64,000 bases of DNA from Leptothrix sp. (in: b-proteobacteria) (GCA_013822685.1 PNKV01000011.1:85307-149306), one strand, 5' to 3'; positions 25,396-34,729 are shown, counted from the first letter of the stretch. A program made the numbers and translations. Notes: generated from the letters alone by a model not told the origin.

Positions 25396-26835
25396 CTACC
25401 TCGCAGGCAACTGGCGCTCAGCGCCAATAATGGTTAGGGTCTTGGACCCACGGGTCATAGCTACATACAGATCCTTGGCGTCCAGGGTGTCCGCGTCAAG
25501 GATGACTGCATGGTCGTATTCCAGCCCCTTCACCAGCAGCGTTGTGCCGATGAGCTTGCGGTGGCTGATCGGCCGTCCCGTATGTCTCATGTCGCGCTGA
25601 TACTTTTTCGCAGCCTCCGTCAGATTCGCCTCCACCCCATCGATGTGAATCTTCAGCACGTTGAGAAATCGATACAGAAGATCCCGACGATAAGGTGACG
25701 TCGCAGGATTGGCCTTCAACGCCAAGAAGAAGGCCTTAAGGTGAGCACTTGTTGGACTGTTCAGGTAGGCATTCGCAGCATGCAGGACCAAGGGGAAATG
25801 GGTCGCCTTAGTTTGCTTTGTTACTTCGCCCTTTTTAGTGCCAGCAGTCAGAGCCTTTGCAACACCAGTGAAACACTTCTTAGCGAACTCCACCGCCAGC
25901 AGGAACCCCGCCTTGGTTGTCTTGGCCGCACCGAGCTTCTTGACGAATGAATGAAGGGCCTTGCCTTCAACTTCTTCAATGGAGGAGAAACGTCCACCCA
26001 AGCGCAGTGCCAAATCGTGAGTCTTGTTCTTTGACTTTTGATCACCGCCATGCAGAGCAATCACGCTTTCGTTGTGCCCCAGCAAACCCATGAGAGAGTT
26101 GTACTGCTTGTGCGCGAGGAACTCCGGTGTTGTGTACGCTCGTTTCACGCACTTAGGCAAACCGTTCGAAAGATCGATCTTCTGACCCTGCTCCAGGGTC
26201 TCCCTTGCCTTCTTGAGCCAGGCTCCAAGGTTCGGGTCGCCGGCCATTTTCCAGCGCCACGGAGTTTCTAGCTGACCGAGGCAGATGAAGGTCGGATAAA
26301 CACTTACAGCCCAATCAACGGGCTTGCCATCGTCACCACCAAAGTCAAAGATGGCCTGCATAGGATCGCCCAAAATTCGGCAGGGCAAAAACTCAGCGAA
26401 GGCGCAGACAAGGGTGTGCTGCAGATCGGAGCAGTCCTGGTACTCGTCCACATAGACGCCGGCATAGGTAGCAGCTACAACGCGGCGAACAAACTGCTTC
26501 CCTAGCAACTCCGAACAGCACTCGTAGAGCTTGTTCCACTGTTTTTCGGTGGGGTGCTCCGACTTCCACCCCGAAGTCTTCGGGTAGGCCAGACAGAGCC
26601 GAAGTGACCAGCTCGCAATCGTGTCAATCTGGTACTTGGAGGACGGCACACCAAGAGCAGTCATCTTGGTCTTAATGGAATTCACGCCCGCGAAGGTGTG
26701 GGTCAAGATCAGTTGCCGCTTGGTGGCCGCTTTCACTGCCATGGCGATAAGGTGCGTCTTGCCATAGCCGGCCGGCGCAATCACGTAACCCTTGGTAGTG
26801 AAGTCGTTGAGCTTGAGCGCAAGTTCCTCAGACAT
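25396..26835 (-). CDS. gajB: Gabija-type UvrD/Rep-like helicase (GajB-like)
   Basis: A 479-residue superfamily 1 helicase, close in size to known GajB and much shorter than UvrD. Walker A is APAGYGKTH (20-28), motif II is DEYQD (130-134), followed by LGDPMQAIFDF and, near the C-terminus, KGLEYDHAVILDAD and YVAMTRGSKTLTII. The start at 26,835 overlaps the upstream OLD-type gene by eight bases, showing coupling. In Gabija, GajB senses DNA ends or nucleotide loss and works with the GajA nuclease complex to block phage growth. Sequence composition is visibly lower in GC than the flanks, a sign of transfer. Confidence 0.85.
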   Translation of the reverse strand: MSEELALKLNDFTTKGYVIAPAGYGKTHLIAMAVKAATKRQLILTHTFAGVNSIKTKMTALGVPSSKYQIDTIASWSLRLCLAYPKTSGWKSEHPTEKQWNKLYECCSELLGKQFVRRVVAATYAGVYVDEYQDCSDLQHTLVCAFAEFLPCRILGDPMQAIFDFGGDDGKPVDWAVSVYPTFICLGQLETPWRWKMAGDPNLGAWLKKARETLEQGQKIDLSNGLPKCVKRAYTTPEFLAHKQYNSLMGLLGHNESVIALHGGDQKSKNKTHDLALRLGGRFSSIEEVEGKALHSFVKKLGAAKTTKAGFLLAVEFAKKCFTGVAKALTAGTKKGEVTKQTKATHFPLVLHAANAYLNSPTSAHLKAFFLALKANPATSPYRRDLLYRFLNVLKIHIDGVEANLTEAAKKYQRDMRHTGRPISHRKLIGTTLLVKGLEYDHAVILDADTLDAKDLYVAMTRGSKTLTIIGAERQLPAR

Positions 26836-28534
26836 GCTCTGCCCAAGCCCAAAGCAGGGCAAGTTTCGTGGCTATGTCCTTCTTCAAAAAACCAGCATCA
26901 TCGAAGGAAGCACTGATAGCCTGCACCCATAAGTCCCCCCGGCTGATATCCTTGAACCAGCCGCTGTCCATCGCCGCGTTTCCGATAGCCAGCCTCAGGT
27001 CAGGACTGTCTCCCCACTTGCCAACGTCTTCATCAAGTGGCTTCTGATATTTGGATCGCACGTTTTCGTAGACAGTCAGCCCAGGAGTGATTTGAGCAAG
27101 CTTCACACTTGCGATCACGCTGATCCACGGCAAATCCTGAAACGCTCTTCGCTCCAACGAGAGCTTGTCTGTCCATACGTGGACCGAAATACCCTTGCCT
27201 TTCAACTCCGTTTCATGCGCAGGAGAAAACTGCTTCTCTGCATCCCCATCAGCGACAACGCAGACGTCATAGCCGAGAAGCTTGAAGGCCTCCGCCAATG
27301 CTTTGATCTTGCTCGCTCCACCTGCATTCAGCAAGGACACGCCGTGATAAGCGAACGGATCTTTGCCCTTGCCAACCTGGTGGTCGTCATAGCCCCTCAA
27401 AAACCCTACTTCGGTGGCGCCTTCACAGACGACGACTTTCTTCGACAAAAACGCCTCTGCACTGGAGCGAATTCTCCCCTGTGCCTCATGGGCCACCAGC
27501 CCTTCACAGTAAGCGGGAATGACCCGCACGGCTCCTGCCTTGCTGTGGACGATGTACAGATCATTGACAGTAAGTTCTCGTAGGACAGTGGGCGAGTGCG
27601 TGGTAAGGAAGTATTGGCCTCGCTTGTCCTCTCGGACATGCTTGATCAAACGGGTGATCCGGTGCGGCTCCAAGCCGAACTCCATCTCGTCAAACAAGGT
27701 GATGTGGCCTTCTTCCAGACCCATCTTCTGAATGCCACACAGCAGCATTCGCCTCGACCCTAGGCCCAACTGACGAAGGGGAATGTCACCGTCGTGGAGG
27801 GCCAATCCACCCACTTTCAGGTTGATAGAAGCCAGATCGAGGTGAGCCTTGTAGGCGTCCGACACGGGCACCCCCAATCGCTTCGCAATGTCCTGCGACT
27901 TCTCAGCCGCAGCATCGAAATTCTTCAGGGAGACAGGCCGATCAGCGTCCAATGAAGCTCTGGCCGTTCTGGAGGCATTTGCCAGCAGCTCATTGAGGCT
28001 TTGCGCCTCGGTGAGCTTCGCCAACGCCGTACCTGTGGCCCACGAAAGCTGCTTCTCGCTGTAGGCGCCAATGAGGCCCACGCTGACCCTGTTTCTGTCG
28101 CCCTGTTTGAACGGAACGCCGTCAGGGTGGCGATCACAGAACACAACCCACTTGGGCTCAAGATCTTTGTCAACCGTAAGCCGCACGGTCAAGACACTCT
28201 CATGGTGATCTTCAGGCTCGTCGGTGAGCTTGAGGGACGCCGCATCCCAGCCCCGGAGGTGACGGCCGTACTTGTCCAGCGAGCAGAAATCTTCGGTCAG
28301 TTCACCAATGGTGACTTCAATGACTATTGACTCTGCGACTTTGCACTGGTGAAAGTCAGAGTCGCTGAGGGTCAGATTCCACTGGGGATGGAAGGCATAT
28401 CTGATGGCCTCCAAGATTGTGGACTTGGAAGAATCACCTTTGCCAATCAAGCAGAAGATGTCTGCTTTTGGAAGATTCCAGTCAAGCTCTTTCACCCCAC
28501 GAAAGTTATTGATCTTTATTTTTCTGATCTTCAC
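26828..28534 (-). CDS. gajA: Gabija-type OLD-family ATPase/TOPRIM nuclease (GajA-like)
   Basis: A 568-residue OLD-family protein: an ABC-type ATPase domain (about 1-360) and a C-terminal TOPRIM nuclease (about 365-560). The ATPase shows QLGLGSRRMLL as the signature, ITLFDEMEFGLEP as Walker B and FLTTHSPTVLREL as the H-loop. The TOPRIM part has VVVCEGATEVGFL and VCVVADGDAEK. Walker A reads GKGDSSKST (31-39), with Ser where the invariant second Gly is expected. GajA of Bacillus cereus has similar length and order with GajB. GTG at 28,534 is preferred because GGAGG lies ten bases upstream; an earlier in-frame GTG would include that site. Confidence 0.88.
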   Translation of the reverse strand: MKIRKIKINNFRGVKELDWNLPKADIFCLIGKGDSSKSTILEAIRYAFHPQWNLTLSDSDFHQCKVAESIVIEVTIGELTEDFCSLDKYGRHLRGWDAASLKLTDEPEDHHESVLTVRLTVDKDLEPKWVVFCDRHPDGVPFKQGDRNRVSVGLIGAYSEKQLSWATGTALAKLTEAQSLNELLANASRTARASLDADRPVSLKNFDAAAEKSQDIAKRLGVPVSDAYKAHLDLASINLKVGGLALHDGDIPLRQLGLGSRRMLLCGIQKMGLEEGHITLFDEMEFGLEPHRITRLIKHVREDKRGQYFLTTHSPTVLRELTVNDLYIVHSKAGAVRVIPAYCEGLVAHEAQGRIRSSAEAFLSKKVVVCEGATEVGFLRGYDDHQVGKGKDPFAYHGVSLLNAGGASKIKALAEAFKLLGYDVCVVADGDAEKQFSPAHETELKGKGISVHVWTDKLSLERRAFQDLPWISVIASVKLAQITPGLTVYENVRSKYQKPLDEDVGKWGDSPDLRLAIGNAAMDSGWFKDISRGDLWVQAISASFDDAGFLKKDIATKLALLWAWAEHV

Positions 28535-28984
28535 CGAGCTGAATCCTCCAGACTGCACCTATGAAAACGGGCGATTTTTGACTCAGTGTTCTAGCGCACT
28601 ATCCCAAGTGCAGCGATTAACGTCTCCTCGCCTTCGACTCCTCATGATAGATACATCTGGTCAAGAAGCCGCCAAAAAAAGCGTCAAGCGAGGCTGAACG
28701 TCAGCCGGTCAATTAAGTTTGTGAGGTCGTCGCCCACATTCGATAGAAGCAGTCGCTCGCCGACGGACGCATGATCGTCAGCAACCAGCCTGGAGCGGAC
28801 ATTGAGGGGAACACGTGAACAACCGCCACTCGCCCACTTCCTGCCGTTCGATGCACCGAAACGAACGGCAGGACGGTGCCCATGGCTAAAGTTAACCCGC
28901 AGCCAACAGAAGCCTCGAAGGCAAGCGGAGCCCTTCATAATCAAGACCTGCTCCCCCGCTTGTTCGAGATAACCACCTTCCACC
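28535..28984. other. 450-bp gap upstream of the Gabija genes
   Basis: No convincing gene is present; frames here are short and lack ribosome sites. The segment next to the Gabija start (28,535-28,700) is AT-richer and should hold its promoter, though I could not fix -35/-10 boxes with confidence. The rest returns to host-like composition and holds one hairpin (28,840-28,872). No tRNA remnant or flanking direct repeat that would mark an attachment site was found. Confidence 0.5.
28840..28872. repeat. 11-bp perfect stem with 11-base loop
   Basis: CCTGCCGTTCG at 28,840-28,850 pairs exactly with CGAACGGCAGG at 28,862-28,872. There is no T tract on either side, so it is not an obvious intrinsic terminator. 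It lies about 110 bp before the Gre-like gene, at the right-hand edge of the Gabija-containing insert. Confidence 0.75.
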
Positions 28985-29467
28985 ATGGATAAATTCTTGC
29001 TGCAGCAGCAGGTGCTGGAACGGCTCGCTGAAGACCTGCTGCAAGCCGAGCAGGCAGCGCGGGCGGCACATGAAACGGCGACTCACGAAGAGAACATCGC
29101 CGAAAACAAATACGACACATTGGGGCTCGAAGCCGCCTACCTGGCCACCGGCCAAGCGCGTCGCGCGGATGCCATCCGCCAGGCGATGGCCCATTGGGGC
29201 CAGTTCCGCCCGCGCCCCTACGACGCCAGCAAAGGCATCCAGCTCGGCGCACTGGTCTGCCTGGTCGATTCAGACGACAAGCAGCAACAGCTCTTTCTCG
29301 GCCCAGATGGGGGCAGCATGAAGTTGGGCAGCGGCGTTGAGCTCGCTCAGGTCATCAGCAGCGAAGCCCCTTTGAGCAGGGCCTTGCTGGGCAAATGCGA
29401 GGGTGATGAAGTGTCGATACAGGTCGGTCCAATCCAACAGCAGTTTGAGGTGCTGCGGGTTCACTGA
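28985..29467 (+). CDS. GreA/GreB-like transcription elongation factor
   Basis: A 160-residue protein with the Gre layout: an N-terminal coiled coil (about 1-75) with an acidic turn THEENIAENKYD near 37-48 and EAAYLATGQARRADAIRQA after it, then a C-terminal FKBP-like β-domain (about 85-158; GALVCLVDSDDKQQQLFLGP, and SRALLGKCEGDEVSIQV). Gre factors insert acidic residues into RNA polymerase's secondary channel to rescue backtracked complexes. This short divergent class is common in proteobacteria besides true GreA and GreB, and its duty is unclear. It overlaps the end of the convergent DUF2007 gene by seven bases. Confidence 0.85.
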   Translation: MDKFLLQQQVLERLAEDLLQAEQAARAAHETATHEENIAENKYDTLGLEAAYLATGQARRADAIRQAMAHWGQFRPRPYDASKGIQLGALVCLVDSDDKQQQLFLGPDGGSMKLGSGVELAQVISSEAPLSRALLGKCEGDEVSIQVGPIQQQFEVLRVH

Positions 29468-30267
29468 GCCATCGGCACGCGCGATGTCACTGCGCCAACA
29501 CGCGAGTAACCCTCCGTCGTGTCCAGCCGGCCATCTCCATCCGTGTCAATGTCCGCACTGATGGCAGCGCCCAGCCGCACATGCTCAAGCCGAGCCACTT
29601 TCTGCGTGATCGGGTCCACGTACTCCACCGTGTGCGCCACGCCATCGCGGTACAGCGTTCGCACATCGGTCACGCCATCACCATCCAGATCCACCTCGCC
29701 CAACTCGGGGTTGTTTTTCTTGTAGTGGATGTGCGTGTCCATGACACCGTCAAAGTCCTCGTCTGAATCAGCGCGGACCAGCTGGCCATGGCCGTCGAAG
29801 GTGATGATTTCATCGATCCGCTGGTCAAAATTGCGGTCCGTCTCAGTCGACAGGTGCCGGCCCGAAGCCGAGAATCGCCAGTGTTCATCGAGCATGCCGT
29901 CGCCGTTGTTGTCTTGGCCTTCGGATGAGGCGGGCACACGCATCAAGCCAAACGACAGGGCCACGCCCAAGGCCAAGCCGCCTAACGCGGGCAGCGCCCA
30001 ACCCGAGCGGCCAGCGCTGCCGTTCGCTGTGGTGCCCACTGGCGTATCGGGCACCGGGCTGGCGGCTTCCCAGCGATCGATCGCCTCGCGGGCACGCACG
30101 TGGTCTTCTTCATCCACCTCCAGCCGCACCAGGCCGGCGGCAGGCAACTCGCCCATGGCGCCTTGCAGGTGCGCGCCACGGATGTGGGCCGTGATGCCCT
30201 CTTGCCGCAGCACATCCAGCAGCATCTGGGCTTCGAGCAGGTTGGCGGCGTTGTACACGGTCTTCAT
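29461..30267 (-). CDS. DUF2007 protein with membrane anchor and calcium-binding-like repeats
   Basis: A 268-residue protein in three parts. Residues 1-65 match DUF2007 (a small GlnB-like fold; TVYNAANLLEAQMLLDVLRQEGITAHIRG). One hydrophobic helix lies near 92-111. The C-terminal part carries acidic loops DNNGDGMLD, DRNFDQRID, DSDEDFDGVMD, DLDGDGVTD and DTDGDGRLD, which resemble the DxDxDG loops of EF-hand or thrombospondin type 3 repeats and probably bind calcium. The topology, with DUF2007 inside and acidic repeats in the periplasm, is inferred. It overlaps the upstream DUF4124-like gene by four bases, so the two act together. Function unknown. Confidence 0.78.
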   Translation of the reverse strand: MKTVYNAANLLEAQMLLDVLRQEGITAHIRGAHLQGAMGELPAAGLVRLEVDEEDHVRAREAIDRWEAASPVPDTPVGTTANGSAGRSGWALPALGGLALGVALSFGLMRVPASSEGQDNNGDGMLDEHWRFSASGRHLSTETDRNFDQRIDEIITFDGHGQLVRADSDEDFDGVMDTHIHYKKNNPELGEVDLDGDGVTDVRTLYRDGVAHTVEYVDPITQKVARLEHVRLGAAISADIDTDGDGRLDTTEGYSRVGAVTSRVPMAQ

Positions 30268-31700
30268 GGTCGGCTTGATCCTTTGTCCTTGTAAGTCAGC
30301 AACACCGTGCCCTTGGCCTCGTCGTAGGTCCAGATGTGGTTCACGCCGCGCCCTCCGAAATGCACCAGGGCGATCAGATGGCCGCGTGGCGCCAGGGTCA
30401 GCCGAGGTGGCGATCCATTGTTACCGTCATAGGTGGAGCCAAAGCCGACCAGCTGCTGACGCAGGCGCTTGCTGGCCAATGCCTTGCCCTGGTTTGAGAT
30501 GAAGAGCAAGTCGCCGTCAGAGGTCCAGGCCACGTAGCGCTTGCCCACGGGGTCATACGCCAGGGAAGTGATGTCGACGTTGCTCAATGAGCGATGGTCT
30601 AGCCACCGCTGGCGCTTGGCATCGTAGCGGTACAGATAGCCCTCGCCGCCCAAGCTCACCACCGTGACAATGTCCTGGTCCACGTCGTAGGCCAGATCGG
30701 TGGCCCATGAAAAACTGGGGAAACTGGTCGGCAGCGGCACGGTCACGCCTTGACGGGTACGCCGGTCCATCACCTGCAGGCCATCGCCGACCAGAACGTA
30801 GGCCTGCTGACCGGAAGGCGACAAGGCCACCTTGCCCTCGGTCAGCAAGGTTTGTCCAGGTGGAACCGGTGCCGCGGGGCCGGCATTGCTCCAGGCGACC
30901 TGACGCCAGTCGGCAGTCAGCAAATGGAAGCCGAATGGGACCGCAGGGGCCTGTGCTTGCACCCCGGCCATCGACAACTCGGCCCGCGGCGCATCCAGGC
31001 TGCTGATCTCTACGGTGGATGGCAGGCTGTAGCTGCCTTTGTGAGCGTCCACCTTGTCCACGCCAAACCATGCGTTCAACCGCGCCAGTACTTGCCGGAA
31101 CTGGATGTTGTCGGCTTGATAGGCATAAGGCAGCTTGACCAGATAGGCCCGCGTGTCCTGACTGGCGATGACCCCGCTGCGATCCTGGTACGACGCCACC
31201 AGGATGGCCTTGATCACCGTGCCCGGCGAGGGCTCGACACGCCAGAGGATCTTTTCGTAGCTGCTCAGCACCAACAGCACCTGCTTGCCCGGACGGTCAA
31301 CCTTGACCTGTGTCGCGCCTGCCGAGGGCTCGTAACCCGATACCAGGATAACCTCGGCGCCCGTGGCCAGATCGGCCGGCGGCGCCTGCGTGAGCAGCGG
31401 CACTTGCGGGTCATTGATCGGTTTGACGGGCGCGCCGAACCGCACCGATCCTGAAGGCAAGGCGAGCTGCGCCGATGCGTTACCTTCTTGGATACGCTGA
31501 GCGGTGGCTGGCATCGCTGAATGCGGCTTCGCGACAGTGGCTTGCGTAGTGAGGGCCTGTCCCGTGGCGCCATCTTTGCAAGGCTGCGAGCGGTACTCGA
31601 TTCGCCCATCAGCGGCCACGCATCGGTTGACCTGTGCCTGGGCGGGTAACCCCACCAATAACAGCGACCACAACCAGATGCAGGATCTTTCCACAACCAT
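30264..31700 (-). CDS. DUF4124-like secreted protein with propeller-like C-terminal region
   Basis: A 478-residue exported protein. A signal peptide (MVVERSCIWLWSLLLVGLPAQAQ) leads into a DUF4124-like motif CVAADGRIEYRSQPC. A middle region (about 110-240) is rich in β-strand (EVILVSGYEPSA, VLLVLSSYEKILW). The C-terminal half reads like WD/propeller blades (GKVALSPSGQQAYVLVGDGLQVMD, ATDLAYDVDQDIVTVVSLGGEGYLYRYD, TSLAYDPVGKRYVAWTSDGDLLFIS). The ATG at 31,700 follows GGGAGAG; an earlier in-frame start is less likely. It is coupled to the DUF2007 gene. I do not recognise a named family beyond the N-terminal motif. Confidence 0.75.
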   Translation of the reverse strand: MVVERSCIWLWSLLLVGLPAQAQVNRCVAADGRIEYRSQPCKDGATGQALTTQATVAKPHSAMPATAQRIQEGNASAQLALPSGSVRFGAPVKPINDPQVPLLTQAPPADLATGAEVILVSGYEPSAGATQVKVDRPGKQVLLVLSSYEKILWRVEPSPGTVIKAILVASYQDRSGVIASQDTRAYLVKLPYAYQADNIQFRQVLARLNAWFGVDKVDAHKGSYSLPSTVEISSLDAPRAELSMAGVQAQAPAVPFGFHLLTADWRQVAWSNAGPAAPVPPGQTLLTEGKVALSPSGQQAYVLVGDGLQVMDRRTRQGVTVPLPTSFPSFSWATDLAYDVDQDIVTVVSLGGEGYLYRYDAKRQRWLDHRSLSNVDITSLAYDPVGKRYVAWTSDGDLLFISNQGKALASKRLRQQLVGFGSTYDGNNGSPPRLTLAPRGHLIALVHFGGRGVNHIWTYDEAKGTVLLTYKDKGSSRP

Positions 31701-31781
31701 GCCAACTCTCCCTCGTGATGATGTTGACACGATTGTGCCTTCAGCTGCGCCGGCCAAGCGTTCAAGCAAGAGAGGTAAATT

Positions 31782-33950
31782 TCAGCGCCCGGAAGCCTTC
31801 AACTCTGCCACCACCAATGCCCGCGCCACCTTGTCTTGCAGGGTGCAGGGATTGGCAAGCGCCAGCCAGTCCAGGTAGGGCCGCGCGGATGGCGGGATGT
31901 TCGATGCACCAGGCCGCAAGGCGGCCCAGGCGAGTTGCCACTTGGGCGCGGTGTCGGCGCGCTTCTTCACGGCCTTCAGCACCTTGCCCAGCTTCACTTC
32001 CTCATCCGTCAAATCAGTGCCGAATGGAAAGTCCGGGAACAACTGCTGTTGCTTGAAGCCCGCCAGTTGCCGCTCCAAGCGCTCGGGCAGGTTGTGGCGA
32101 AAGGCCTCGGGGATCTGGTAGCCAGGCTCCAGCTTGCCGGCGCGCTTGGCCGCGTCCATCAGCCCAGTTTGAAAGCGCGAATCCGCGATGTTGAGCAAGG
32201 CCTTGATCACCTCGGCATCGGTGCGCGAGCGCAGGTCGGCGATGCCATATTCGGTGATAACGATGTCGCGCAGGTGGCGCGGGATGGTGGTGTGGCCGTA
32301 GTTGAAAACGATGTTGCTGCTGAGCCCATCCTTGCCGCCCTTGTCACGCACCGCGCGCACCATCAGGATCGACCGGCCGGTGGGCAGCTCGTGCGCCATG
32401 GCCACGAAGTTGTACTGGCCGCCCACCCCCGACACCACGCGCAAATCCTCCAGCCCATCCGAGCACACCGCGCCCGACAAGGTGGCCAGGATGCCCGTGT
32501 TCATGAAGCGCGCATGCACGCGCTGCTGCCGGTACAGGCGCGGGTTGTGGTCCAGCTGGTTGATCTTGTTCACGCCCGTCATGCAGATCTCGCGGGCCTG
32601 GTCTTCGGGCATGCGGCGCAGGCCTTCGTAAAAATCCAGAGGGCCCAGAAAGAAGCCGCCATGCAGCACGATGCCGTTGCGCAGGCGCGAGCCCAGGCAC
32701 TGATCGGCCATCACTTGCCGCGCATGCGGGTCGGCCACATTGGCGATGACGCGTGTGCCATCGGGCGCCACGATGCGGCCTTCGTCGTAACCCGTCTCAT
32801 CATTGAACAGGCCGTGGTGTTGCAGCACCTTGAAGTCCGCGCCCCGGATCACGCGCACGCCCAGCGAGGCCAGGTCATCCAGCACCTGCGGCGTCAGGTG
32901 ATCTGGATCGCAGCGCCCTTCATTCACCAATTGCTGCAAGGCCCAGAAGTCATGCACGCGCCGCTTGAGGATGCCCGACCGCATCAGGTGCAGGTAGCCA
33001 TCGACGAACATCTCGGTGGCGCCATACAGGCCTTGCTCAAAGGGCGCGGTGCCGCCGATGTCCTTGATCAGCGTGCCTGAGTTTTCAAGGATGCCGCAGT
33101 CGGCCAGCACCCGCAGGTAGTCGGCGTTGTGCGCGTGGCGCAACTGCGCGGCATACACGATGGCATCGCCCAAGGCGCCGATGCCCAGTTGCAGCGTGCC
33201 GCCATCTTTGATGAGGGTGCTGGCATGCAGGCCGATCAGGTAGTCGGGCGTGGTCACGCCCAGCTTGGGGTTTGAGAACAGCGGCGTGTTGTAACGCGCG
33301 TGGTCCACAACGATGTGAAAGGCCTCAGGCCCCACCTCGGCATCGTTGACCATGAAGGGCAGGTTCTGGTTGACCACGCCCACCACCACGTGAGGTCGGC
33401 CGCTGGCGCGCAGCATATCGACCAGCTCGGGCGGGGTGTCGGGGTTGCACGAGAGCGAGTAGCGCGTGCCTTCGGGCGTGTCGCGCTTGCAGATCATTTG
33501 CGCAACGACGTTGCAGCCGTGGTTGAACACATCGCGCGCCACGTGCGTGTAGTTGCTGCTGATGTAGTGCTGCTGCGCGTGCGCGTTGTCCATGAAAGCG
33601 CCGGGCCGGAAGAAGAACTCGCAGACCTGCACATTGGCGGGCAGGCGGTTGGCCCGCAGGTCGGCGATTACGTCCAGCTCGGGCACGCCGCCAAACACGC
33701 GCGCCACAAAAGGCTTGAGGAAGGCGCTTTCGATGGCGCTGCTGCCGGTGGGCTTTTCAAGTGACAGCGCGGTGAGGATCTTCAGTTGCAGGCTGCTGTC
33801 TTGCACGGCCCGCGCATAAAGCGCGTTGACCAGCTCGACCGGTTTGCCCAGGCCCAGCGGCAAGCCCACGACCAGGCTCTTGCCGGTGCGGGCAATGATG
33901 TCGTCCACCGCCCGCGCCACGTCGTCCATCACCACCGCAGACCCCGTCAT
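31782..33950 (-). CDS. Acetyl-CoA hydrolase/transferase family protein
   Basis: A 722-residue member of the CoA-transferase/acetyl-CoA hydrolase family, longer than the roughly 500-residue succinyl-CoA:acetate transferases. The C-terminal domain has the conserved catalytic region VVSGVGGQYNFVAMAHELPTGRSILMVRA near 510-540 and ITEYGIADLRSRTDAEVIKALLNIAD near 585-610. The extra N-terminal part and a 70-residue tail are features of a subgroup of unknown exact substrate. It would move CoA between short-chain acids. It stands alone between the DUF4124-like gene and a carboxymuconolactone decarboxylase-like gene. Confidence 0.85.
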   Translation of the reverse strand: MTGSAVVMDDVARAVDDIIARTGKSLVVGLPLGLGKPVELVNALYARAVQDSSLQLKILTALSLEKPTGSSAIESAFLKPFVARVFGGVPELDVIADLRANRLPANVQVCEFFFRPGAFMDNAHAQQHYISSNYTHVARDVFNHGCNVVAQMICKRDTPEGTRYSLSCNPDTPPELVDMLRASGRPHVVVGVVNQNLPFMVNDAEVGPEAFHIVVDHARYNTPLFSNPKLGVTTPDYLIGLHASTLIKDGGTLQLGIGALGDAIVYAAQLRHAHNADYLRVLADCGILENSGTLIKDIGGTAPFEQGLYGATEMFVDGYLHLMRSGILKRRVHDFWALQQLVNEGRCDPDHLTPQVLDDLASLGVRVIRGADFKVLQHHGLFNDETGYDEGRIVAPDGTRVIANVADPHARQVMADQCLGSRLRNGIVLHGGFFLGPLDFYEGLRRMPEDQAREICMTGVNKINQLDHNPRLYRQQRVHARFMNTGILATLSGAVCSDGLEDLRVVSGVGGQYNFVAMAHELPTGRSILMVRAVRDKGGKDGLSSNIVFNYGHTTIPRHLRDIVITEYGIADLRSRTDAEVIKALLNIADSRFQTGLMDAAKRAGKLEPGYQIPEAFRHNLPERLERQLAGFKQQQLFPDFPFGTDLTDEEVKLGKVLKAVKKRADTAPKWQLAWAALRPGASNIPPSARPYLDWLALANPCTLQDKVARALVVAELKASGR

Positions 33951-34002
33951 GCACGTCTCCTGCCCGGGAGGGCCGGGCTTGCCGGACGAGCATACCGCGC
34001 GC

Positions 34003-34569
34003 TCACTCGCGCTCGGGCACCGGCACGTTGAAGCCGTTGAGCGTGGTCGACACCAGGGCGTACAAGCCGACCAGGTAGATCAGTTCATTCGCGCCATGCT
34101 GTCCGAAAGTCTTCACCGCGAGGCTGTAGACCGGCTCGGGCAGGACGCCGCCCCGGCTCAGCGCATAGGCCACGTCGAAGGCCACGCTTTCTTCCTTGTT
34201 GAGGTCGTTGGGCTTGAGATCGGCCACCAGCGTGGACAACCGCTCGGGCGACATGCCCTCGCCTTCGGCCACCGCGATGTGCGCGTACAACTCGTAGGCC
34301 GCGTCGAACCGCGCACCCACCACCAGGATGGCGATCTGGCGCACCGGATCGGGCAACACGGCCTTGGCGGTCATCGCCAGGGTCAGGTCCCAGATGGCTT
34401 TGCCGATGGTGGGCTCGTGCAACCACGGGTTCCACGGCCCCATCAGAGCGCCATCTTCGCGTTCGACCTTGAACGCGTTGAAGTTGCTGGCGATGCCCTT
34501 GCGCATGTCGTCGTACAAGGGCTTTTGCTCGGGCGTGAGGTCTTGGGGCGGAATCAGGGGTAGGCGCAC
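34003..34569 (-). CDS. Carboxymuconolactone decarboxylase-family protein
   Basis: A 188-residue helical protein with an AhpD/CMD-like core (RQIAILVVGARFDAAYELYAHIAVAEGEG near 90-118, and FGQHGANELIYLVGLYALVSTTLNGFNVPVP at the end). The redox CxxC of true AhpD is absent, so a peroxidase role is unlikely; it groups instead with CMD-like proteins of aromatic or lactone metabolism. A GTG start at 34,569 is preferred: AAGGA lies six bases upstream, while the longer reading adds 20 non-conserved residues. Function unproved. Confidence 0.75.
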   Translation of the reverse strand: MRLPLIPPQDLTPEQKPLYDDMRKGIASNFNAFKVEREDGALMGPWNPWLHEPTIGKAIWDLTLAMTAKAVLPDPVRQIAILVVGARFDAAYELYAHIAVAEGEGMSPERLSTLVADLKPNDLNKEESVAFDVAYALSRGGVLPEPVYSLAVKTFGQHGANELIYLVGLYALVSTTLNGFNVPVPERE

Positions 34570-34729
34570 AGCAGATCCTTGGCTTTGGGTGTGAGGCCTT
34601 TGAGCATAGGGATGCCCGGCCACCGCCATCGCGCCAGGGTTATCGGGTGGCCAGTCCCTTGAAGCGGGGGGACCACATGGCGCCCCGCTCAGCTAGACTG
34701 CGCGGGCAGTTTCAAGGGAGACGTGACAG

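Noticed and set aside
25396..28534. Retron, Septu or PARIS defence system
   Set aside because: No reverse transcriptase, HNH partner or AriB-like gene is present; OLD/TOPRIM plus short UvrD-like helicase is the Gabija arrangement.
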